Positions 5,727 through 12,953 of a stretch of DNA of 15,490 nt are shown one piece after another; the first letter of the stretch is position 1; each line of letters begins with the position of its first letter. The stretch is from Palsa-870 sp039935415. GTDB taxonomy: Bacteria; Chloroflexota; Dormibacteria; Dormibacterales; Dormibacteraceae. The DNA lies in NCBI GenBank assembly GCA_039935415.1, contig JBDTKH010000029.1, positions 1 to 15,490 of the forward strand. The letters are read 5' to 3'. The notes under the pieces are model-generated. The model did not search any database. It saw only the letters and a list, made by a program, of their open reading frames with translations, and was not told the origin of the DNA. Made by a program: the position numbers and the translations under genes.

Positions 5727-6506
5727 TCAATCACTGCCGGGCTCACGGTGATTGTCTAACACCTTGGCCGCCAGCGCACGGTACGCCTTCGCTCCATCCG
5801 ACTCTCGGGCATATTGAAGAATTGACTGGCCGGCCAGCGGCGTCTCGGCAAAGCGGATGGAGTCCGTGACCCCGAAGTCATAAACCTTGTCCCCGTACTT
5901 CTCTCTCACCGCGGCGAGCACCTCCTGCGAGTGGAGCGCGCGCTGCTTGTAGAGCGTAGGCAGGATGCCGATGAGCTCCAGCCGCGGGTTCAGGCGCCGC
6001 TTCACCCGCTCCATCGTGACGAGCAGCTCCTGCATTCCACGCAGCGCGAGGAACTCGGCCTGCAGCGGGACCAGCACCTCGTCCGCCGCGACCAGCGCAT
6101 TGATGACGATGAGGTCGAGCGAAGGCGGGCAGTCGATGATGATGAAGTCGTACCGCCCCTGCGCGGGCTCCAGCTTGTCCCGCAGGATGCTCTCGCGCCC
6201 GATTTCGTTGATGAGCTGGTTATCGGCCCCGGCGAGCTCGATGTCCGCGGGGATGTAGTGAACGCCCATCTGGCGGGCTTCCTGCACGACATCGGTCACC
6301 GTGACATCGGGATTGACTAGCAGGTCGTAGATCGTCTTCTCGATCTCGGCCGGGGGCTTCATGTAGAGCGTGAGATGGCCCTGGGCGTCGAGGTCGATCA
6401 GAAGGACGCGCTGGCCAAGCTCTGCCAGCGCGGCGCCGAGGTTCACGGCGGTGGTGGTCTTGCCGACTCCCCCCTTCTGCATGGCGACGGCAATCGTTCG
6501 GGCCAA
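5727..6506 (-). CDS. ParA/Soj/MinD-type ATPase (orphan)
   Basis: A ParA-family P-loop ATPase of 259 residues, the usual size for chromosomal Soj/ParA. Deviant Walker A KGGVGKTT at 11-18 with the signature lysine K11, Walker A' DLDAQG at 38-43, and Walker B IIIDCPPS at 122-129. Such proteins bind DNA or membrane as ATP dimers and position chromosomes, plasmids or protein complexes. No parB or parS is seen, and the downstream gene is a 97-residue unknown protein, so cargo positioning or another non-segregation role is possible. TTG at 6506 is chosen because MARTIAVAMQKGGVGKTT is the normal N-terminus. A longer frame reaching 6647 overlaps the divergent membrane-protein gene and carries a non-ParA extension. 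A TAGACT box at 6522-6517 lies ten bases before the TTG. Confidence 0.9.
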   Translation of the reverse strand: MARTIAVAMQKGGVGKTTTAVNLGAALAELGQRVLLIDLDAQGHLTLYMKPPAEIEKTIYDLLVNPDVTVTDVVQEARQMGVHYIPADIELAGADNQLINEIGRESILRDKLEPAQGRYDFIIIDCPPSLDLIVINALVAADEVLVPLQAEFLALRGMQELLVTMERVKRRLNPRLELIGILPTLYKQRALHSQEVLAAVREKYGDKVYDFGVTDSIRFAETPLAGQSILQYARESDGAKAYRALAAKVLDNHREPGSD

Positions 6507-6516
6507 GATTGGCCCG

Positions 6517-6522
6517 AGTCTA
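6517..6522 (-). promoter_or_regulatory. Candidate -10 box of parA
   Basis: TAGACT on the minus strand, ten bases before the parA TTG. It would give an mRNA with a leader of only about three or four bases, consistent with the lack of a Shine-Dalgarno sequence. No -35 match is clear. Confidence 0.4.
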
Positions 6523-6551
6523 ACGGAACACGGCAATTCCGGCCCGGCCTC

Positions 6552-6557
6552 TAGAAT
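6552..6557 (+). promoter_or_regulatory. -10 box TAGAAT of the 7-TM/CvpA genes
   Basis: TAGAAT, a near-consensus -10 element, ends seven bases before GTG 6565. The predicted transcription start falls at or next to the start codon, so the mRNA is probably leaderless. No recognisable -35 element is seen. Confidence 0.6.
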
Positions 6558-6564
6558 TGCCGCG

Positions 6565-7245
6565 GTGTTTGTGATCCCCCTGATCGCAGGCGCGGTCGGC
6601 GCCGCCTTCGCGGCCGTCGTCGCCCGCCAGTACCTTACCCGCCGCAAGCCTTATCAGGCGATCTGGGCGCTTGCGCTCGCGATGTTCGCTGCCGCGGCGC
6701 TGTTCGAGACCGCCGGCGAGGCCTTTGGCTGGACGGACGCGACATACAAGGGCTACTACCTGTTCGGAGGGCTGCTGAACGTGGGCTGGCTCGGGCTTGG
6801 CTCCCTTCTGCTCATGACCTCGGCGAAGGTGGGCCGGATCGCGACGATCGTGATGGTCATGATCTCGCTCGTCGGCCTGTTTGCGGTGATCGCGGCGCAC
6901 ACGGACGCCGGGCTGCTGCGGGCCCAGGTTCCGGCGCGCGGAGCGATCGACGTGCCCGCCGTGCTGCCGATCGTGACCAACCTGGGCGGTTCGCTGCTGC
7001 TGATCGGCGGGGCCGCGTGGTCCGCGTGGAAGGCGGCCCGTGCCGGGGCGCCACGTAACCGGGTCATCGGCCTCAGCATCATCGCCGCCGGCGCCTTCAT
7101 CGTCGCCGGGGGCCATAGCTACGCGCAGACGAAAGGCGTTTACTTCGCGCAGCCGGTGAGCGAGGCGGTTGGCATCATCGCCTTGTTCGCCGGATACCTC
7201 GTGGTCGAGAGCCGAACACAGCTCGCGAAGGCGAGGACTGCTTAG
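6565..7245 (+). CDS. Seven-TM membrane protein of unknown function
   Basis: A 226-residue integral membrane protein that I cannot place in a family. Hydrophobic segments are at about 2-20, 30-50, 64-85, 91-110, 131-153, 167-184 and 194-214, giving seven predicted helices. Basic residues follow the first (RQYLTRRK) and fifth (WKAARAGAPRNR) helices. Polar or charged residues near helices, such as FETAGEAFGW (47-56) and AGGHSYAQTKG (181-191), might be functional. GTG 6565 is chosen because it follows the TAGAAT box by seven bases and gives a clean first helix; a longer in-frame extension would run into the parA start region. The gene ends two bases before the CvpA-like start, so the two are very probably one operon. 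Confidence 0.75.
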   Translation: MFVIPLIAGAVGAAFAAVVARQYLTRRKPYQAIWALALAMFAAAALFETAGEAFGWTDATYKGYYLFGGLLNVGWLGLGSLLLMTSAKVGRIATIVMVMISLVGLFAVIAAHTDAGLLRAQVPARGAIDVPAVLPIVTNLGGSLLLIGGAAWSAWKAARAGAPRNRVIGLSIIAAGAFIVAGGHSYAQTKGVYFAQPVSEAVGIIALFAGYLVVESRTQLAKARTA

Positions 7246-7247
7246 CG

Positions 7248-8039
7248 ATGATCATCGACGCGATCGTGGTGCTTCTCCTGATCGTTGCGCTGGTCATCGG
7301 CTTCCAGCGCGGAGTGATCCAACCCCTGCTGGCCGAGATCTTCTTCTTCGGCACCCTGCTAGCCGTCTTCCGGTTCCACGACCAGTACACAAACGAGATG
7401 CAGAAACTACTGCACCTCAACGCCGTGTTGAGCGTCTTCGTCGCGTTGATCCTCGCGGTGGTCATGGGCGCCATCGGCGGCTCCATCGGCGGTGCCTTCC
7501 GTCGCATGCAGGCGATCCGCGGCATCGACGGCTTGCTCGGCGTTTTCGTCCACGTCCTGGTGACCGTCATCGTCATCTACATCGCAATATCCGCGCTGGT
7601 CACCCTCGACAACGCTTTCGAGCCTGCGCTCAAGAGCGCGAGCCTGACGCTCGCGCAGGTGAACGCACTCGAGAACCAGATCCTTTCCAACTCGATCACT
7701 GCCGCTACGGTGTCCAAGTCGGACCTCCAGGCGCTTAAGACTGCGGCCTCGAAGCCTTCCGGCGCGCACCTCGACTCGGTGGCAGGCATCCACCAGCTCC
7801 AGCAGATCTATACCGACTTCCTCCAGCCTCAGCTGCACAGCTCGCGAACAGTGCCCGTGATCCTCGGCATCGGCAAGCGCATACCCTTCGTCGGCCACGT
7901 CGGCCCGAACGACCTGAAACCGCTACCGACTGCGACTCCTCAGGCATGCCCTTCGCCCACGCCCAAGGCGAGCCCCGGCCCGTCGCCAAAGACAAGCCCC
8001 ACCCCGGTGGTCTGCGCGACTCCCACGCCGACGAAGTAA
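7248..8039 (+). CDS. CvpA-family membrane protein with Pro/Thr/Ser-rich tail
   Basis: A 263-residue protein. Residues 1-120 match the CvpA (colicin V production) family: an Asp at position 4, the GFQRGVIQPLL segment at 18-28, and four hydrophobic segments at about 2-18, 24-42, 58-82 and 94-118. CvpA proteins are four-helix inner-membrane proteins; in enterobacteria CvpA is needed for colicin V export and envelope robustness, but its biochemistry is poorly defined. The rest is unusual: a helical, partly coiled region at 125-195, then a low-complexity tail (227-263) of Pro, Thr, Ser and Lys with two Cys residues, probably an extended segment outside the membrane. The gene starts two bases after the 7-TM gene stop. 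The next gene begins nine bases after its stop but has its own promoter-like box. Confidence 0.78.
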   Translation: MIIDAIVVLLLIVALVIGFQRGVIQPLLAEIFFFGTLLAVFRFHDQYTNEMQKLLHLNAVLSVFVALILAVVMGAIGGSIGGAFRRMQAIRGIDGLLGVFVHVLVTVIVIYIAISALVTLDNAFEPALKSASLTLAQVNALENQILSNSITAATVSKSDLQALKTAASKPSGAHLDSVAGIHQLQQIYTDFLQPQLHSSRTVPVILGIGKRIPFVGHVGPNDLKPLPTATPQACPSPTPKASPGPSPKTSPTPVVCATPTPTK

Positions 8040-8042
8040 CTT
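8037..8042 (+). promoter_or_regulatory. -10 box TAACTT of the catabolic operon
   Basis: TAACTT overlaps the stop codon of the CvpA-like gene and ends six bases before GTG 8049, the same geometry as at pyrE. It implies an independent leaderless transcript for the four-gene run from the acyl-CoA dehydrogenase onward. No clear -35 match is visible. Confidence 0.5.
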
Positions 8043-8048
8043 AGTCCC

Positions 8049-9248
8049 GTGCTCAATTTGGCCCTGACTCCTGACCAGGAGCAGCTCGTCTCCACGGTTC
8101 GCGACTTCTGCGCTCGGGAGTTCGCGCCTCAAATCCAGGCGAACGATCGCGCCAAGCACCACGACCCGGAGATCTTCGCCAAGCTCGCGTCGATCGGGCT
8201 CCCCGGTATCTGCTTCCCGCAGCGGTACGGCGGCTTCGGGCTCGACTACCTGTCGCTAGGGTTGGTCTGCGAGGAGCTCGAGTACGTGGACACGGTGTAT
8301 CGAACGGTGCTGTCGGTGCATGTCGGGCTCGTCGGGATGGGCCTGTACACGTGGGCAACCGAAGAGCAGAAGAAGCAGTGGCTGATGCCGATGGCGTCCG
8401 GTCAGAAGCTCGCGTGTTACGGCCTGACCGAGCCAGATGCGGGCTCGGACGTGGCGTCGATGCAGGCCACCGCGCGGCGCTCCGGCGGAGGCTATGTGCT
8501 GAACGGGCAGAAAGTGTGGATCTCGGATGCGGACACCGCGGACTTCATGTTGGTGTTCGCCAAGACAGACCCGAAGGCCGGATCGAAGGGCGTCTCCGCG
8601 TTCATGCTCGACCGCGCCACCTCCGGAAAGTCGCTGCGGACCGAATCGATCCCGGACCGGCTCGGCCTTCACGCCGGCGACGTCGGCTCGATCTTCATGA
8701 GCGACGTCGAGGTGCCCGAATCGAGTCGCATCGGCGACGAGGGCGACGGCTTCAAGATCGCGATGAGCTGCCTGGACAACGGCCGCTACACGGTGGCCGC
8801 CGGCGCGAGCGGCACCGTACGCGCCTGCCTCGATGCTTCGGTCAAGTACGCGCGCGAGCGAAAGACCTTCGGCCAGGAGATCGGGCGCTACCAGCTCGTG
8901 CAGCAGATGATCGCCCGCATGTCGCGCGACTACGAGATCTGCCGGCTCCTGTACTTCAAGGTCGCCTGGATGAAGAACACGGGCGTGCGTCACACGCGCG
9001 ACGTGTCGATGGCCAAGCAGTACGCCACCGATGCGGCATTCAACGCCGCGCACGACGCGATCGAGGTGCACGGTGCATATGGATACTCGGCCGAGTACCC
9101 TGTCGAGCGCTTCCTGCGCAACGCGCGGGCGCCGATCATCTACGAGGGAACCCGCGAGATCCACACCGTCCTCCAGGGCGAGTACGCGCTGGGTTATCGC
9201 GAAGACCGGCCGGTCAAGAAGTCGCTGCCTCCATACCGACCGGATTGA
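8049..9248 (+). CDS. Acyl-CoA dehydrogenase family flavoprotein
   Basis: A 399-residue FAD enzyme that probably introduces an alpha-beta double bond into an acyl-CoA and passes electrons to ETF. Domain order is standard: N-terminal helical domain, middle beta domain with CYGLTEPDAGSD (123-134) and KVWISDA (155-161), and a C-terminal helical domain with RKTFGQ (271-276). The catalytic base is probably E366 in APIIYEGTREIH (361-372). YEGTREIH and the DNGRYTVAAGASG segment (243-255) resemble the glutaryl-CoA and short-chain groups, but the substrate cannot be read from the sequence. GTG 8049 has no Shine-Dalgarno sequence and lies six bases after a TAACTT box. The stop overlaps the MFS start (TTGA), so the gene leads a four-gene operon with a transporter, a ureohydrolase and an amine oxidase-like enzyme. 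Confidence 0.93.
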   Translation: MLNLALTPDQEQLVSTVRDFCAREFAPQIQANDRAKHHDPEIFAKLASIGLPGICFPQRYGGFGLDYLSLGLVCEELEYVDTVYRTVLSVHVGLVGMGLYTWATEEQKKQWLMPMASGQKLACYGLTEPDAGSDVASMQATARRSGGGYVLNGQKVWISDADTADFMLVFAKTDPKAGSKGVSAFMLDRATSGKSLRTESIPDRLGLHAGDVGSIFMSDVEVPESSRIGDEGDGFKIAMSCLDNGRYTVAAGASGTVRACLDASVKYARERKTFGQEIGRYQLVQQMIARMSRDYEICRLLYFKVAWMKNTGVRHTRDVSMAKQYATDAAFNAAHDAIEVHGAYGYSAEYPVERFLRNARAPIIYEGTREIHTVLQGEYALGYREDRPVKKSLPPYRPD

Positions 9249-10585
9249 CCCCCGCGGCGACCCCGACGTCGCAGCGCCGGCTCAACCAGCTGGATTTCGT
9301 CGTCCTGTCCGTCTACTGGATAGCGATCGGATACCTCTGGAACAGCCTGACTGCGCTCATCCTGCCGGACCTGATCATCCAGCTGGTCGGACGGTCGCAC
9401 GAGGGCCTGGCTTCGAGCGTCCTGAAGTCTTTCGGAGCCATCGTTGCCGTCGGCTGGCAGCCGATCGTCGGCGCCGTCTCCGACCGGACGGTCTCGACGT
9501 GGGGTCGCCGGCGCCCATTCATCGTCGCCGGCACGCTCGGTGACATGGTGTTCCTCGCCGGCATCGCGCTGTCCGGCAGCTACTGGTGGCTGGTCGTCTT
9601 CTACTTCCTCCTCCAGTTGGCCTCCAACACGGCGCAGGCGCCTTACCAGGGACTGCTCCCCGACGTTGTGCCGCCTGCGCAGCGCGGGACCGCCTCCGGC
9701 TACTACGGCCTGGCGAACCTGGTCGGCATCCTGGCCGGGACCGTCGGCGCCGGCCTGCTGCTCGCGCACTTCGGCCGGGTGGCAGCGGTCGCCTCGATCG
9801 CCGTGGTGCTGCTCGCGACGATGCTCATCACCGTCCTCGCGGTGCCCGACCGCGCAACGCCGGTGGAAGACCAGTTCCGCGATGTCCGCGGCGCGCTCCG
9901 TGCCACGTTTGGCGTCCCTTTGCGCAACCGGGACTTCATGTGGCTGATGGCGTCGAGGTTGCTCATCCTGATGGGCGTGGGAGGGCTGCAGAACTTCGCG
10001 TTCTTCTTCTTCGACAACGTGTTCTTCCACGGCGATCGGCGCGCAACCGCGGCGGCGGCCTCGACGCTGCTCGGCCTGGCCATCGCGGTCGCGGCGCTCG
10101 TCACCTGGCCTGCTTCCCGGCTCTCGGACCGCACGGGCCGGCGCCCGCTCATCTTCGCCTCCGGCCTCTTTGGAGCGGCCGGAACGCTGATGCTCGTGTT
10201 CAGCCATTTCCAGTGGGTTCCGTATTCGGTGCTCGACCCGCTGGCGCGGTTGCTCAGGGTGCCGGACCTGGCCGTCCAGGCGACTCTCGCCGGGGTGCTC
10301 ATCGGCGCCGGCCTCGGGATCTTCTTCTCCGTGGACTGGGCGTTCATCCAGGACATCATCCCGGCCGACCACGCCGGGCTCTACATGGGGTTCTCCAACA
10401 TCGCCACCGCCGGCGCCGGGATCATCGCCGTCTTTGCCGGCGGTCTGCTGCTCGATCCCTTCAACGCCGGGCACCGGATTCTTGGCCTCCCAGGAGGGTT
10501 CACGGTGGTATTCAGCCTCTTCTTCGTGTGGTTTGTCGCCGGCTCACTTAGCATCCTCAAGGTGCCGGAGCGAAAAGCAGCGTGA
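9245..10585 (+). CDS. MFS transporter (GPH/SLC45-like)
   Basis: A 446-residue major facilitator superfamily permease with about 12 hydrophobic segments. The loop-2 signature GAVSDRTVSTWGRRRPFI near residues 78-95, and its second-half echo RLSDRTGRRPLIF in the loop between helices 8 and 9, are clear. The RRRPFI form is common in glycoside-pentoside-hexuronide and SLC45-type symporters, so cation-coupled uptake of a small polar compound is likely, with substrate unknown. TTG 9245 is chosen: it is in frame, overlaps the dehydrogenase stop as TTGA, and places a short polar tail before helix 1. A longer frame upstream (from 8351) is a shadow of the dehydrogenase. The end overlaps the next start as GTGA, so it is translationally coupled to the ureohydrolase. 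Confidence 0.88.
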   Translation: MTPAATPTSQRRLNQLDFVVLSVYWIAIGYLWNSLTALILPDLIIQLVGRSHEGLASSVLKSFGAIVAVGWQPIVGAVSDRTVSTWGRRRPFIVAGTLGDMVFLAGIALSGSYWWLVVFYFLLQLASNTAQAPYQGLLPDVVPPAQRGTASGYYGLANLVGILAGTVGAGLLLAHFGRVAAVASIAVVLLATMLITVLAVPDRATPVEDQFRDVRGALRATFGVPLRNRDFMWLMASRLLILMGVGGLQNFAFFFFDNVFFHGDRRATAAAASTLLGLAIAVAALVTWPASRLSDRTGRRPLIFASGLFGAAGTLMLVFSHFQWVPYSVLDPLARLLRVPDLAVQATLAGVLIGAGLGIFFSVDWAFIQDIIPADHAGLYMGFSNIATAGAGIIAVFAGGLLLDPFNAGHRILGLPGGFTVVFSLFFVWFVAGSLSILKVPERKAA

Positions 10586-11502
10586 ACCTCGACGGTTTGC
10601 AGCCCTGGGGCGGACTTGCCGGGTACGAGCCCGGATCGGCCGACGTCGTGGTTGCGGGCATCGCCTACGACGGATCGGCGGTCTACCGCAAAGGCGCTGC
10701 CCTGGCCCCGGCGCGCATACGCAGCCTGTCGGCGGCGATGCCGCCCGTCACCGAAGACGGAAAGCTGCTGACCGGCCTCCGCGTCAGCGACCTGGGCAAC
10801 CTCGACGCCGGCGCGGACATCGAGGCGGGCTGGTCGAAGGTGGCCGAGCGGTTGTCGCAGGTCGCCGCGGACGTCATGCTCACCGTGCTGGGCGGCGACC
10901 ACTGCACCGTCATCGCCACGCTTGCGGCACAGGCCAGGAGAAATCCCGACCTCGCGGTGCTCTGGGTCGATGCGCACCCCGACCTGTGTGACTTCTCGCG
11001 CGGTGGCCGCTGGACATGCGGCTGCGCGCTGCGCCGGGCACTGGACGTCTCGGGCATCGACCCGGCGCGTGTCGTGATAGCGGGCGGGCGTGACTACGAC
11101 CCCGAGGAGCTCGAGTTCATCTCAGCGAACGGAATTCTGCTGGTGTCGGCTCCGGAGCTGGCGCGAGACCTCGCCGCCGGAGCGAAGAAGATCGGCGACC
11201 GGCTTGCCGGCCAGAAGGTCCACGTGTCCTTCGACATCGACGTGCTCGACCCCGCTTTCGCGCCGGGCACGGAGATCCCCTCGTCGGGCGGCCTGTCGAC
11301 AAGGCAGGCGTTGGACCTGCTGCACGCGGCCACGCAGCGCGCGACGCTGGTGGGACTTGACATCGTCGAGGTGTCGCCACCATTTGACAGCGGGGACATC
11401 ACCACGTTCGCCGCGCTGAAGCTGATCTTCGAGACCTGGGGAATGTTCACGAGCGCGCGTCATTCGACGGAGAAGGTCTCCCAGGGACATGGAAAGCGCT
11501 GA
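10582..11502 (+). CDS. Ureohydrolase-fold enzyme (agmatinase/arginase family) lacking the catalytic-loop His
   Basis: A 306-residue member of the arginase/agmatinase/formiminoglutamase family, binuclear Mn enzymes that hydrolyse guanidino or formimino C-N bonds. All metal ligands are visible: H107 in GGDHC, D130/H132/D134 in WVDAHPDL, and D218/D220 in SFDIDVLDP. E263 in DIVEVSPPFD is also present, and that segment is agmatinase-like. Odd point: the usual SHGTPFRR-type loop is replaced by TCGCALRR (145-152), so the conserved His implicated in proton transfer in arginases is Cys146. This suggests a changed substrate or chemistry rather than decay, because everything else is intact. The gene overlaps the MFS stop by four bases and the next gene by 14. 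It is translated from GTG 10582; GGAG lies 11 bases upstream. Confidence 0.88.
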   Translation: MNLDGLQPWGGLAGYEPGSADVVVAGIAYDGSAVYRKGAALAPARIRSLSAAMPPVTEDGKLLTGLRVSDLGNLDAGADIEAGWSKVAERLSQVAADVMLTVLGGDHCTVIATLAAQARRNPDLAVLWVDAHPDLCDFSRGGRWTCGCALRRALDVSGIDPARVVIAGGRDYDPEELEFISANGILLVSAPELARDLAAGAKKIGDRLAGQKVHVSFDIDVLDPAFAPGTEIPSSGGLSTRQALDLLHAATQRATLVGLDIVEVSPPFDSGDITTFAALKLIFETWGMFTSARHSTEKVSQGHGKR

Positions 11503-12631
11503 CGTAGTCATCGCCGGCGGCGGGATCATGGGCTGCGCCCTCGCCTACCAGCTAGCCAGGCGAAACGTTGACGTGCTGCTCCTCGAGCGCGCCACCCTCG
11601 GCTCTCAATCCACCGGCAAGTGCGCCGGCGGGGTTCGCCAGCAGTTCTCGATGGAGGCCAACGTCCGCCTCAACCGCATGTCGGTGAAGCTGCTTGAATC
11701 GTTCGAGGACGAGACCGGTCACCCAGCCGACTTCCGCCAGATCGGCTACGTGTTCGTGCTCTCCCTTCCCCAGCACGTCGAAGACTTCCGCCACAACATG
11801 GAGATGTGGCATCGCGTCGGTCTCACCGACGCGCGCTGGGTCGACGCGGAGGAAGCCTCGCGCATGGTGCCCGTGCTCAATGTCGACGACGTGCTCGGTT
11901 GCACGTTCTGCCCGACGGACGGGATCGCCAGCCCGGCCGATGTTACGTCCGGCTACGCGGCGGCAGCGCGGCGGCACGGCGCGCGGCTAAAGGAAGGCGT
12001 CGAGGTGATTGGCATAGACGTCGCGTCGGGGCGGGTGCAGGGTGTGAGCACGTCGGCCGGCGACGTCGCCACCCGCGTGCTCTTCAACTGCGCGGGCGCC
12101 TGGTCGCCGTCAATCGGCCGGATGGCAGGGCTCGAGATTCCCGTCCTTCCATACCGCCGGCACATCGCGGTCACGGGAGCCTTTCCGCAGGTGCCGCGCA
12201 CCAACCCGATGACCGTCGACTTTCGCACCTCGTTCTATTTCCATCCCGAGGGGGATGGCGTGCTGATGGGGATGAGCGATCGCGAAGAGGCGCCCGGCTT
12301 CGCGACCGACGTCAACTGGGACTTCCTCGAGAAGATGTTCGAGCAGGCGGCTCGGCGCGCGCCCGCGTTGGCCGGCGCCGGGGTCAAGACGGCGTGGGCC
12401 GGCCTGTACGAGTCGACACCCGACCATCAGGCGATCCTCGGACCGGTGCCCGAGCTGGACGGGTTCTGGTGCGCGGCGGGGTTCAGCGGCCACGGGTTCA
12501 TGCAGGCGCCGGCCGCGGCGCTGCTCCTGTCGCAGCTCCTCCTGGAGCACCGATCGGAGATCGACATCAGCCCCTTCGAGTTCGGCCGCTTCGCGAAGGG
12601 CTCCCTGGTCAAAGAGCGAAATGTCATCTGA
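11489..12631 (+). CDS. DAO-type FAD-dependent oxidoreductase (sarcosine oxidase beta-like)
   Basis: A 380-residue flavoprotein of the D-amino acid oxidase/glycine oxidase/sarcosine oxidase-beta family, which oxidises secondary or primary amines of amino acids. The N-terminal dinucleotide-binding motif is VVIAGGGIMGCALAYQLA (6-23), with the ribose-binding acid in LLLER (30-34). STGKCAGGVRQQF (41-53) is the second FAD-contact region, and GFSGHGFMQAP near residue 331 is the C-terminal flavin/substrate signature. The length fits a single-subunit enzyme. ATG 11489 is used; AGGG lies three bases upstream and GGAG further back. It is the last gene of the four-gene run, overlapping the ureohydrolase by 14 bases. 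The substrate is probably an amine related to the ureohydrolase product, which is inference. Confidence 0.9.
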   Translation: MESADVVIAGGGIMGCALAYQLARRNVDVLLLERATLGSQSTGKCAGGVRQQFSMEANVRLNRMSVKLLESFEDETGHPADFRQIGYVFVLSLPQHVEDFRHNMEMWHRVGLTDARWVDAEEASRMVPVLNVDDVLGCTFCPTDGIASPADVTSGYAAAARRHGARLKEGVEVIGIDVASGRVQGVSTSAGDVATRVLFNCAGAWSPSIGRMAGLEIPVLPYRRHIAVTGAFPQVPRTNPMTVDFRTSFYFHPEGDGVLMGMSDREEAPGFATDVNWDFLEKMFEQAARRAPALAGAGVKTAWAGLYESTPDHQAILGPVPELDGFWCAAGFSGHGFMQAPAAALLLSQLLLEHRSEIDISPFEFGRFAKGSLVKERNVI

Positions 12632-12690
12632 AAGGCGACCGTCGGATAGATAGGTGGCGCGAAGCGCCGGATGGGGAGGCCCGTCGTCTC

Positions 12691-12918
12691 CTAACGCCGA
12701 AAGACGATCGTCAGGACCATGACGGCGATGCCGCCGATCAGCAACAACCCCGAGCAGCCGACCTGGACCACCGTGTAGATGATGCCGCCGGTCGACGCGT
12801 AAGCCTCCGCGTAGCGGGCTCGTCCGCGCCTCCTGCGAATCGCAACAGCGATGCCGGCCATGCCCATCAGGAAGGCGAACATGCCGAGCAGGAATCCGCC
12901 TGTGGTCGGTCCTGACAC
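12691..12918 (-). CDS. Small two-TM membrane protein, unknown
   Basis: A 75-residue protein with two hydrophobic segments at about 7-27 and 43-72, separated by a basic loop RRRRGRAR (28-35). I do not recognise the family. Gly-rich helices (FLLGMFAFLMGMAGIAVAI) and the RR end suggest a hairpin membrane protein with the basic loop in the cytoplasm. The start is GTG at 12918, followed by SGPTTGG. A minus-strand CATACT box lies eight bases upstream. It diverges from the NmrA-like gene and converges with the oxidoreductase operon. Coding is supported by the clear membrane pattern. The 59-base gap before it (12632-12690) holds only a short GGCGC/GCGCC hairpin at 12656-12668 without a T-tract. Confidence 0.68.
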   Translation of the reverse strand: MSGPTTGGFLLGMFAFLMGMAGIAVAIRRRRGRARYAEAYASTGGIIYTVVQVGCSGLLLIGGIAVMVLTIVFRR

Positions 12919-12940
12919 TGGTCTTCAGTATGCCCTCAGC

Positions 12941-12946
12941 TACGAT
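12941..12946 (+). promoter_or_regulatory. -10 box TACGAT of the NmrA-like/thpR genes
   Basis: TACGAT (TAnnAT) ends seven bases before GTG 12954, repeating the geometry seen at 1771, 6552 and 8037. It supports the GTG as the true start over an upstream in-frame ATG at 12930 and predicts a leaderless mRNA. Confidence 0.55.
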
Positions 12947-12953
12947 CTCACCC

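Noticed and set aside
6507..6647. N-terminal extension of ParA by 47 residues
   Set aside because: ParA normally begins just before its Walker A motif. The extension overlaps the divergent 7-TM gene and its TAGAAT box.
8351..9244. N-terminal extension of the MFS frame by 298 codons
   Set aside because: The stretch lies in another frame of the acyl-CoA dehydrogenase and reads as Arg-rich nonsense. The transporter begins at TTG 9245.
9194..10474. Minus-strand open frame of 426 codons opposite the transporter
   Set aside because: Charged, repetitive composition with no motif, and it lies wholly opposite a clear MFS gene.
10582..11502. Ureohydrolase as a decayed pseudogene
   Set aside because: Only the loop His is replaced. 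All metal ligands, length and frame are intact, so functional divergence is more likely than decay.
11806..12915. Plus-strand open frame of 369 codons inside and beyond the FAD oxidoreductase
   Set aside because: Arg-rich shadow of the oxidoreductase frame, continuing over the small minus-strand membrane gene.
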